Positions 1 to 11,600 of a stretch of DNA of 64,000 nt are shown here, piece by piece (within the stretch, counting starts at the first letter, position 1; every line of letters begins with the position of its first letter). This DNA is from Cavia porcellus (Eukaryota > Chordata > Mammalia > Rodentia > Caviidae): NCBI RefSeq assembly GCF_034190915.1, contig NW_026947488.1, positions 5,776,501-5,840,500 of the forward strand, in the 5' to 3' direction. A program made the position numbers and the translations under genes. The notes beneath the pieces were generated by a model. That model did no database searches and was not told the DNA's origin. It saw only the letters and a list, made by a program, of their open reading frames with translations.

Positions 1-3000
1 CAGGAAGGAAGCAAGCGTCAACACATTCAAGTGATGTTTTGAAAAAAAATTCCATGGGATACGAATGATTAAAAACTTAATAAAAAATTAATAATGGCCA
101 AGTATCTTAGGTGGACGGCCCAAGGCAAAGTCAAATGTTGCCACGGAAAGAGGGGCAGAGGATGCTCCCTAGAGGCACAGGTGCAAACCCCAGTGGGCCC
201 TACTCCAGCTGGGGGACCAGTCAGCTCCGAACTGGGCTTGGGGAAGATGTAACCCAGCTCCCACACAACGTGTCTTCAGAGGCTTCAGAGGTTTCCTTGG
301 CAACGTCAATTCTAAGTGAAGATTACTGGCCCCATACATGAAATGCTATTTTAAAGATAATTTGCTCCAAAGTTTTGCATTAAACGTTTCCTTAAACACT
401 GGAAAGTCCCTGAATCAAGAAACAGCTTTAATCAAACCAGCATGTTTTGTTTCTATTGCATGATTATGGAGGGCATTAAGGTCTACAGTGTAGAACTGGC
501 AGCTAAAGAAGGTTCTATCAAAAAATTGCTATCTTAAGACTTTCTGTTAATTGGCAGAAAGGACATGGCACCTGAATTCTCCTTCCCGGAAAGCTACCCC
601 AAATTTTGTTTACTGCAATTATGAAGCATTTTGATGAGGCACTGGGTATCAAACATCTCAAAATGAACTAGCAACAAATTAAAATTTTTTGTATTAAATC
701 TGTTACACATCACGGTTTTAATTTCATCTACTGTTGGTGTATCCTAATCTTACTATTGAAAATGCTCAACATAACAAAAGAAACAGATGAAAGGTTTGAG
801 ATTTTTAAAATTAAACTTCTAACTCCTTTTGTTTTGAAGCCAAAAATATTCTAGCCTATCTGTAACTGATTATCCTCTGAAAGGAAAGAACATAGATATT
901 AGTTATTTCTGATGGAACAGATCATCAAATTAAATTTGATCTATGTGACTAGAAGTCCTTCTAGATTTAGAAAGTAAATCATTTTCCTATGTGCTAAGTG
1001 AGTCCTAAAGTCTGAACTGAGAAATATGGTGATTCTGGGTTCTATTTATTCACTTTCCTTATTATGTTTAATGAAACTTCATCACAATGGACCTCTCACT
1101 TTTCATTCTCTTAGATGAAAAAAATGGAGGCGAGTGAAAAACGTAATGCCTTTCTAATATTTTTTAGACTTTCATTTGCACATAAAACAGGACAAATGCC
1201 TTGGAATTTCATTAACATTTCTTGCAAATCAGATAATCAAATTGCCTGGTTTTCTATTACTGGAAGTCAAGACAAGCAACTCTGCTGTCAAAAGAAATTT
1301 GCAGAGATTGTTTTTTAAGTCCTAGGCTAAATTCTGTCCTCACTTCTTTTTTCTAAAACCGTACAGTATACTGTTTATCTCCTCTATAATTTTCTGCTAG
1401 GAATATACATATATTTTAAATCACGTATCACAGGATACCCTGACATTATTTTGAATCATTAAGGATTTTTTTCTTTTTTGCAGTGCTGAAGATAGAACCC
1501 AGGGCTTTGCATATGGGAGGCCAGTGCTCTATCACTGAGCCCTAGTAAACATTTTTTGATGAACCAAGCTGATTGAAGGCAGGTATATACTTAACAGCTT
1601 GACCCTTGAAGATACATCCTATTTTTTCCTTCAAAACCTATTAACCGTTAAGAGGTAGAGTACCTCTTAAAAATCAGACAGTAAACAAAAATTGTGTTGC
1701 TCATCCCTTTAAAACAAATTTAAGTAATTTACACTATCTGGGTTTCTACTGTCAGTCAGGACAAACATTCACAGCCTAATGAGTTTAGAAAGGAAAGCTG
1801 GCCTGAGTGTGTGGGCTGTCCTTTCTCCAAATGTTCCAAAGCTGGTATTTAGCACAGACAAGGCTAAGGGATTTCCAGTAACTTTGCTCTGGGAGAAAAA
1901 TAATTCTCTCATTATTTACCCAGGGCTTACTGAGACAGCTGGATGTTCATGGGCTCATCTGTTACAGAAATAACACACTGTGTACCTATAGCTCATGATC
2001 TAGGGCCGTGCATCATGTCCTTGCTTGGAAAAGAACAAGTGACAAAGTGGTCAACAGGATTTACATAGCCTTTTGCAATCCAGTCTTAGAATGTGAAAGG
2101 TACATATAACCGAACAAATGCCCTTTGGAGGCCAACATCCCAATTAGGGCAGTGTTAATACAAAACTGACTTAGCCATTTCAACTCAAGGCCGTAAACAT
2201 CCACATTCTGGGTGACAGTTCCAGGAAAACCATGAAATAGCTGTGTAAAGGACATTTTCATTACTGTATGTCTCAGAGTTTTAAGAGGCCTTCTAGATAC
2301 ATTTTTTTGAGACAAGAAATTGATATAGAAGAGAATTTCTAAAATTAAGCATGGTTTTCTTCCCCTTGATATATTTAAAAATAAAGAGAACTGATAATCT
2401 TAAGAAGGACACTAGCAGCTTAAGGAGATCAATGTCTGATGTAAAAGGCTAGACCCTATCAGACCTGGGTAGGTGTCCAAGAAGTATGAGCACAGTGAGA
2501 GAAGAGGCATCACACACAGGGAACATTTCTTATTTTAAAAGGAATAAATCTTGCAGCTGCTCTGTGCAGAATTTATCCCGACGGTGGCTGACAAGCAGGT
2601 GATGGAGGTTTCACTTGGAAACAGAAGAGCCTGCAGTAGGTACTTCTCCCCAATCACTTGTTACAGAGAGTTTAAAATGAAGGACACTTAATCATACTCT
2701 TACTTTATGTTCTTTTAATCACATGATAGCTAATTAGTTATCAGAGAATCAGAAAAACACTTATGTAAAAGGAGAGATCTGTAGACCAATGGTTTCTAGG
2801 ATTGGACACCTGCAAAGAGCTTATTTCAATTTCTCTGAAAAGAATCAATACACACTTGCAGCTAATTAATGATTTTCCCCTTCTGTTTAGTCCCCAAAGT
2901 TTTAAAAAATGGCTGTGCTATGAGGGAACCAAAAGATTTTTACAGATAGGTTCTAATTTCTTTGAAGTCTAGCTTTTTCTCATAATTTTCTGATCACTGC

Positions 3001-5529
3001 TTAGGTTAATAAAAAATGTGTTTAAAATAAAGCACTGATTGACTTTAATAATCATTTTTCCATTTTAGACACGAAGTCCTCACAAGACCTTTTCACCCTG
3101 TTTTTACTGAACGTGATTTACGGATCTGAGATACAAACACTTTTCATTGTTAAGCATTAGACTAACACAACAAGAGGAACAGTGCCTTACCAATATCTTG
3201 GATGGACTGATGAAAATTAGGGCAAAGCATCTTAGCAATGCACAAACACAAACGCCACGCATGCCACTTGTGCTTTTAATAAGACATGTGGCTGTGGTCA
3301 AACAGAATTACTTCTACATATGGGCAAGGGTATAAAAGTCAGCAAGAGAAACCAGCAAGAAAGACCAGCTGCAAAGAGTCAAAGAGATGGCCTAGTAGTG
3401 GGCTAGAAAATCATGCTGAGATGCATCACAGGTTTCAGACGAGGCTCAGAAGACTGCATTTACAGAGGCACCAGGGGATGACCAGCATCTAATGGCAGGT
3501 TTGGTGAAGGTCATACATTTGTGGGGTTTTTTTTTTTTGGTGAAATAAGGCAAGAAAGGCCACACAGGCATGGCCTCTTCTGCAATAAATCAAGAAACCT
3601 TTGTTTTTGTTTTGTTGTCATGGAGACAGAGGCCTAGCAGTTGGGACTGCTAGGGACAGACCAGGGTGGTGCGGGCATGCCCTGGAACCATCTGAAGGTA
3701 CATAAAATGTAATTAAGCCACCTTTAGGAATAAACAGTTCAGCCCTGGGAATCACACAGTTTCTCTACAAGTTGCCAATTTAATGCTGGCTTGAAACAAA
3801 ACACTGGGAAGATATGGAACCTACATGTACTTTATATGGAACAACATTAGAATTTTCACTTACTGTTTTCTTTCGATACGATTTTAGTAAGCAGAAAACA
3901 ACCTTCAGATGCTCGAGATGTACAGGAAAAGGTTTTGTTTCTTACTTAATGTGAATTATAATTTTCCCATGGAAATCTATACATATAAAATGGGGGGACA
4001 CAAAGAAATAACAATTTATTTTTAAAAGTTTTGACTGTTCAGTTTAAGGATAGCTCTGAAAACACAATTTAGTATGAAATTCAAGCTGTTTCATTTCCTA
4101 TTTAATCTTGTAAATTTCCTTCTCTTAAAATACTCAGGTTGGAAGGGTGCCAAATTAGACCAGGAACAAATTTTCACTAACTTCACTTCAGTGCTTTATT
4201 TTTAGATTATATTAAAAACCTCATTAGGCTCCCTGAGGGAAAAGAGTGTTAACCACTAACAGAAGCAGGGGAAAATAAAGGAAACAGAGAGAAAAGCTAA
4301 ATTGTTAACAAGGAAAGTGCCCTTAAAACAGTTGGTCCGAGGTTGCTGTAAAAGCTAAAAGAAACTTATTACCAAAACCAGGTAAATGATTTGCGCCTGG
4401 AGCTTCCTCTTTTACCCCAGGCTAGGAAGGACTTGTCAAAGTAGCACGTGTTTTTTATTATTATTTCCAGATGGGATGTGGGGGAAGAAGGGTGGGCAGA
4501 AAGGAAGGCAGAGAGACCACAGAAGACTATGAGTTACGCACCCTTACGTCTCTGCACAACACGTACGTGCCTCAGAATATCCCACAGACAGGCTGGGAAA
4601 TGGGTGGGCATGTGCAGGATTCCTGCAGGAGTACTGAAACAATTAATTAATGTATTTACATAGAATCTTTAAGCAATGGTCTCATAAATATAGACTGTGA
4701 CTTTACATATGCGAAGCAACTTGTTTCCCCACCAAAATACTTGGGTTAAATAAAAAATCGACAGCATTTACATTACTTCCTGTACTTTCTTTCGTCTCCT
4801 TGCTTTTTATGCCGTCAGTTTAGAACATCGGCAGTCTGATTCACTGCAGGCAGCTTCTCTACCACCACCACCGTGTTCACGAGAGCTTACTGAAAGTGGT
4901 GCTGACAGTGCGTCTGGTGCCACACACACAGCAGAGTGAGAAGCAAACCCGGGAGGCGGTGGCTGCGCGATGCTGTCAGCTTACTGCATGTGTCTTAGGC
5001 TAACACACTCAATGAAAGTGCATCAGAGATGGCGGAGATGTCATTGTCTGCATCCATCCCATAAATAACCCATTTCACTTTTAAATAATAACTGCCAGCT
5101 CTCCACTTGCAAAATTCTACATTTTAAATGATACAATTCCCTCTAACAGTGGCGATGGAAAACCAAAGAAATGATAATCTCCACAAAGTCTCCCTCCCAA
5201 AAACCATGAAAGTGCTAATTTTCCCTTTACAAATGTTACATAAAATCCTGATTACAAAACTACTCAGCAATTTAACCCTACCATCCATACAATTAGATGT
5301 TCCTTTCAGCAAGGTCAAAAGCCAATGATGTAGTCCCTTTGTATACCATTCTTGACATAGTACAAGTCCACAGACTGAAATACACTGCTGCAGTCTTCAG
5401 AGAACACACTGGTCAATGTCTGCGAGTCCTTTTTTATGAAGAAGACTCAAGAGCAGCTCGGCAGGGCCTGCAGCCCTCCTGCCAACTTCAGGCTCACTTA
5501 CATCATCAAGTCTGAGAGGCTGAGGCTCG
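1..5529 (-). other. RAB22A: Probable RAB22A 3' UTR, running off the left edge
   Basis: This is the sequence immediately downstream of the stop codon. It contains almost no recognisable interspersed repeats (one old SINE scrap near 1.5 kb), in sharp contrast with the introns, where repeats recur every few hundred bases. RAB22A is known to have a multi-kilobase 3' UTR in mammals. Minus-strand AATAAA hexamers (TTTATT on the plus strand) lie at about 4454-4459, 4195-4200, 4015-4020 and 1045-1050. Any of these could serve as an alternative polyadenylation site, but none can be chosen from sequence alone. Short open frames here have no protein-like character. The true 3' end is not defined and may lie left of position 1. 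Confidence 0.7.
1470..1546 (-). repeat. Old ID-like tRNA SINE fragment
   Basis: A T-rich tail is followed by a complemented pol III box region (gcagtgctgaagatagaaccc ... ctatcactgagcccta). This is the reverse complement of a diverged ID/tRNA-type SINE. It is the only clear transposable element in the first 5.5 kb. Confidence 0.6.
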
Positions 5530-5627
5530 TCAACAGCAGCTCCGCTTTGGCTCTGACGGTGGTCTTCGGAGTTTGAAGCCCTTACCGCCAGATGGCGGGT
5601 TGGCGTCGGTGGACGGAATTCTTCGAC
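5530..5627 (-). CDS. RAB22A: RAB22A exon 7 (last coding exon)
   Basis: Acceptor ...TTGATGTAG precedes GT that completes Ser163, followed by residues 164-194 (RRIPSTDANPP...SEPKRSCC) and TGA at 5530-5532. The exon holds the Rab hypervariable tail and the two prenylated cysteines. The tail reads LRRPPSEPKRSCC; from memory the human protein has Gln in place of the first Pro, so this looks like a lineage substitution in an unstructured segment. Confidence 0.97.
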
Positions 5628-8600
5628 CTACATCAAGACAGCAGGGGAGGGAATTAGCCTCAACTTTCCAAATCTGTTTATTCTCAGACCAACAATTTTG
5701 CAGATGCAATCTGACAGGTTTCATTAGACTAAAAAAAAGTTTAATAAGTGTTTTACCCTGGAATAATTTACAGAAAAGTTGCAAAGAGGACAAATAGAGT
5801 TCCTGCATGTTCTCATTCAGTCCCCTAATGCTGAGGCATCTTACACTGTCACAGTCATTTGTCAAAATGAACAATTCAACATTGGCACATCATCATCAAC
5901 TCTAGACTTTGTTTGGATGTCACCGAGTTTTCCACTAACATCCTGTTTGTGTCCCAGGATTGAAGGATATCACATAGCATTTAAAAAGTTAAAATTAAAA
6001 AGATTCCATTGGAATATGCCTGTCCTTTGACCACTGTGACCCTTTGCTTGTGCAGCCTTGTAGGGACGGGCATTTGCAAGCATGCACGGCTATGTCTCAT
6101 TCCCTTTGGCTCCCCTTTGTGAAGCACAAACGGGAGCAAACAGTATGCACTGTTCTCTTCCTTGCTACTTTCACCCAGGATGCCTTGGGGATTGTTCCAC
6201 CACAGAACAGTGTGGGGCTGGTACATCTCTACTAGCTGTACAATACCGTATGGTATATACGTATTGTAATTTATCAGCCATTTCTCTACTGATGGGTATC
6301 AAGTTCACTCTCAGTGTTTAGCAATACAGTGTTTAGTAATATACAGGATAAATGAAGAGAGTGCAGGACCTACGGTCACACCATTCTACTTCCTGGGCAA
6401 TGGTCTGACACATAAACCACATTCCCAGGATCTGATCTAGCACAAAAGCAAGAAGGATGTGCAATTTAAATTTTGACAATGCTGTCGAATGACTCTCTGG
6501 AAAGGCTGTGTCACTTTATTCTCCTACCAACAATACAGGAAAATGAACAGGTTTCCGTTTACTGCTCCGAGACACACATTGTCAATTTTGAGAAACCCTG
6601 AATCACCCATCTACCTATCTGACTGATAACCCAAAGGCTGCTTCTTGTACAGCTTCTCCCGATGCCTTTCTAGCTTCCTAATTTTCCCACAGCGCAGACA
6701 CTAAAACCTACCCACACTCCTGAAGCATACTGTCATATATTTGTTTACAGGACAAGCTTCCTCAGGTTAGATCCTAAACTCTTGAGGGAAAAAGATCTTG
6801 TTTCTCAACCTTGGTGTTTCTAGCATTTTGTAAACACACAATGAATGAACAGGTACATCTGACATTAACAGGCAGGGAGTTTGTGACAGCCCTTGTGGCC
6901 CAGCCTTGAGCACCGACCATTTTGGGCAGTTCATAATCCACATGGTGGTGAATAAGTTTCAAATGTACTTTAGAGTGTTGCTGAAGTTTATCATTATGCT
7001 TTTCTCAATAAATGAAAATAAATCCAGCTAGTGTCACAGAGGCAACTGCAAAATACAACAAAAAATTTTTAAAAGAATGAGTATTTTTAAAAGAAGGCAG
7101 GAGAAAACATCTTTGTGAACCAGTAATGGTTTCTTAAAAAAATTATGCTTACTATAAAAGAAAACAAGGACATATTAGGTGAGATTAAAATTAAAAACCA
7201 GTTTATATAAGGACTGTTAAAAAATGAAAGCCACCTAAAAATCCCAGGACTCAGGAGGCTGAGGCAGGAGGATCACTGTGAGTTCAATGCCAGCCTGGGA
7301 TATAATGAACTCAAGTTCAACGCCAGCCTGAGTTCAACACCAGCCTGGAATATAATGAACATAATGAACTAAAGGCTGGCCTAAACTACATAGCAAAACC
7401 CTATCTCAATTCCCACCCCAAAAAGACAAACCGAAGAGTAGAAAATATTTCTAATACATACAAAACAAATCCTTCAGATTTAAAATAAAGAGGTACAAAA
7501 TATGAACAGAAAGATAGACAACTCAACAGGAAAAAAGGCAAAAGACATGAATTTATAAACCAGTATTTGGACAAGTGCTAAATTCCATCGCTATCATGGA
7601 AACGTAGAAACTGCTCAGCAGACATGAAGAGACCGAACCTCACATACTACTGTTGTGGTGTCAACTGGCAGAACCACCACTTTGAAAACTGGTAGTGAAG
7701 TCTTACTGACCACATGCAAATCCTATGATCCTGCAGTTCTTTTCTTGGACAGAAAGATAACAAAAACATGTATAGATGTTCACCGAACGACATGACCAGA
7801 ATGTTCAGAGCAATACTATTTCTGATAGCTCTGGACTGGAAACGACTACTCAAATGTCTAATTTGATGGAATAACTACACTGTGGAGAGTCCCTGCTTGC
7901 CTGTCTCCTAACTCTGATTCTCGACAGTGACATATACCAGCCACGAGAATGCATGTTACAGGTATGTGATGACATAATCAAAAAATACAATGACGTGTAA
8001 AAGAAGGTAGACCAAAGAACAAAACAAAATGTTTTTAAAACACATAAAGTGGCCAGGAAGGGTGGTATATACCTTTAATTCCACCACTTGTGAGGCTGAG
8101 GCAGGTGGATTGCTGAGAGTTCAAGACCAGCCTGGGCCACACAGTAAGCCCCATCTCAAAAACAAAACAAAACGACAAAAAAGGACTCCCACCTTGCCCC
8201 CCAAAAAACATCACAAAACACACAGAGCCAATTTAAAGAGTTAGTGGTCAGAATGGTGGCTATCCTTGAGGGGTGGAGCTTGAGTGCTAAGCACAGACTC
8301 TTTGTGACACCGTACTGAACTTGTTCTTCTGCTAAGTGTTCTTTTCTGAATGTATATTATACTTCAACACAAAGTCAGCATGAAGCATGCCAGACACTGT
8401 GCTCATACAGTTTTACAACATCCAGTGAACAAAAAATTCAGTTTCCATTTCTGTCAATGTCATCTTTTTGAATATTTTTATTTTTTAGCGAAAATGAGAA
8501 TGTGTACACTAGTTACCCCCCCCCCCCCCGCGTTGCTGTGGTGCCGGGGAACCTAGGACCTCATCACACATACATGCCAAACAAGTTCTTTTACTACGGA

Positions 8601-11600
8601 GCTACACCAAACCCAGCCATACTAGCTTTCATATAAGAGTTTCCATTGTTGGAAAGTTCTCTGTTTTCCTGTTTTTAATATTGATATAGTAAAGAACACT
8701 AAAAAAAAGTGATTGTTTTAATATATTATGCCATGCAAAGATATTTAAACTGTTAAAAATTTCTGATAAGCCTTATGTTGCCTTTGAAGAATGTACCTGG
8801 ATACCTGGCATTACATCTAGGGCAACACTGAAAATCATGCCTTTTGACCTTGAAATAAAGTGCTGGCCAAAAGCATATCACTAGCAGGCCATGGGCTGTC
8901 AGGTGGGTCTGCAAATACTCTGAGAATTAGTGATCAAATCTAATCAGTGGACACACTGCAGAAAAATAAAGATCCTTAAGGAAACTAGACAGCAATACAA
9001 AGACCCAACCAAAATATAACTTGAAAATAACCTCAGTCAGCAGGCAACCAGAGGCCCATACTCTTGGTCCGGGCCCAGCCCCCAGAGTGGCTCTGAGGCT
9101 TCTTCCACTCAGGCTGTCCCTGACTGGCCCTGATGGGCACTAGAATTCATGGCTGCTCACCTTTGAGAGGACCAAGAGCCCTCTTTGCCTCAGTGTCTTA
9201 ATGGATAAGTCCACTGTTCTTAAGTGCTGGCCACCTCCTTTCACGTACAAACCTGCAATTTTCAGTTAATGTGAATCCTGGTTCTATCCAAGTTCAGCTC
9301 TGATACGACCTCTGCAGAGCGGCCTTCCCTGATCAACTGCAAGCATGCTCACTCCATCTTGAATTATTTTCTTCATATCTCTTATTATTATCTGAAATGA
9401 TCCTATTTATCTGGTGCTCACGTCTGCCTCCCTTGGCAGAACATGCACTCCGAAAGAGCAAGGGCTGTGTCTATCTTCTTTACGCTATTTCCCCTGAGCC
9501 TGGAACAGTTCCTAATAAATATTTTGATGAATTTGAATGAAATGAATAAACACAGATACAATCTGTAGAGGACCCCAAAGGCATGCCGCAGTCTCTCCCA
9601 TCTAGTGTCATCATATTAACACTGGAAGAGGCCTTACCTTTCCTTGCCTACTACCAATTTTTTAGCATTTTCCTACAATGGAATCATACCTACATTTTAT
9701 TTCCCTTTATTTTGTTCATTTTTGTTGACCTTGGATGACTAATTGAAACACATTTAGATCCAAAAAGAGCTGGAGACACAACAGCTTCTAGGACCTCGAT
9801 GCCTCATGCATTATCTATTCAGTAGCGACTGACATTCTTCCCAGAAGGGCTAGTCATCCAGCAGCCGCTCTCCAGCACTCACACCAGGACTGGAAAGGAG
9901 ATCATCCTTACATTCTCAAATCTCATCTCACCAAGGAGAGTAGCAGAGACTAGACTATTCAAACTACAGCAGAGACTCTCACCGGTAAGATAACTCTATT
10001 TGAAATTGTTCTGCGTAGAGGAAACCTATAAGACTCAGAGATACTCACTAATTTCTATAAAGAGTTCATTTATGTTTATCGCATTTTTTGCACTGGTCTC
10101 TACAAAAATCGCATGAATGGAGTCAGCGTAGTCCTTAGCATCTCTCTCCATGACTTCTCTGGAAGGCAAAAATTGCAAATCAGAAATTCTACCCATTAAG
10201 ATCTTAAGATTATCCCCTCCTCCCCAGTTATTAACAAGGTTTATGATGACAAAGGAAACACCAAAACCGAAAGGTTGCTGAATGAGCCCTGACATGTGGT
10301 CTTTCCAATTTTACTATTTCTGTGTTTACATAAAACTTAGTACTGCTAGCAGCATAACAATGCAGCAAATGGCATGATCAAGAAATGGCAAGGTTTTCTA
10401 CACCCATCTTCCTAAGTTAAAGGGAAAAGCCTTGCTTAGAGGACCCTGGAAGTGGTGCAGAGAACAACTGCCAATAAATGTGCTTTCTGTATTCAAGTAC
10501 CTTGTATCACAGGAGTCTTGGGTCTGCACTGATCTCAGATAATGTCAAGTGCAATGTGACCAGTATTTAAGTAAATTACACACCTGTCTCTTTCTATATA
10601 ATATAACTAGCTCCAAATGCTGAAACCTTAATTTTAACCTGAAACTTGAGGACTCCAACCACATAACAAAAAGAAATTTTTCAGTGTCAGAGATAAAAGC
10701 AAGATTTTTACACTGGATAGTGCTCATTAAGAAAAGGAACACATAATCAGCACTGTAACCTCTTGTTCTAGTCACTTACCTGACATCGATAAGATCACAC
10801 TTATTTCCTGCAATGGCAACTACAATATTAGGTGGGCCATGCTGTCGAAGCTCCTTCACCCAGTTTTTTAAAGTCGAAAATGTTTCCTGCAATACAGAAG
10901 TAGAAAAACTGGACATCTAAACAACTCAAGAGTGTCCAAAGTAGTGTGAGGAGAACTGAGTATTGTCTTACTTCTTTAGTGATATCGTACACGATTATAG
11001 CTGCAGCCGATCCTCGGTAGTACATTGGCGCTAAGGCACGAAACTGCAGAGAACAGAACATAAACAACAAAATCGGGAATACTCAATGCACTTCTTTTTT
11101 CTTTAAATATTTAAGTCCATTATCCCTGCACAAAAGGTAATCTTTCTCTTAAGCCAAAGAGAATGATATAATGCTTTAAAGCAAATGAACCAGTAATTAC
11201 CCAAAGCAAAAACTTTTAGTGTAACACTGAAATGTCTTTCAGAAGAGTTTAGAATACAGTTTTATAGGATTAAATATGGTGCTGTAAACAATTGTTTCAG
11301 CTAAAAAGCCTTTTTAATTGAACTCAATGCTATAATTCCCAAATTCATTTGTTCAACGGCCCTTTAAACTTTGGCTTCCTAAACTATCAAGAGAGATAAA
11401 AACAATGCTATAAACAATTCTCCAGAAGAGTGGCTGTGCTGGGGTGTCATAGAGATCACCTTGTAATCTAGAGGCTGATTGTCTTAGACATAAGCACACA
11501 TTTAAATTCACTACTTGAATGAGGTTGCAACTTGCTTTTCTGCTATCTTCATGCAGTGGTAATTCTCAAACGCTAGCTGTGTATCTCATTTCACATTTAT

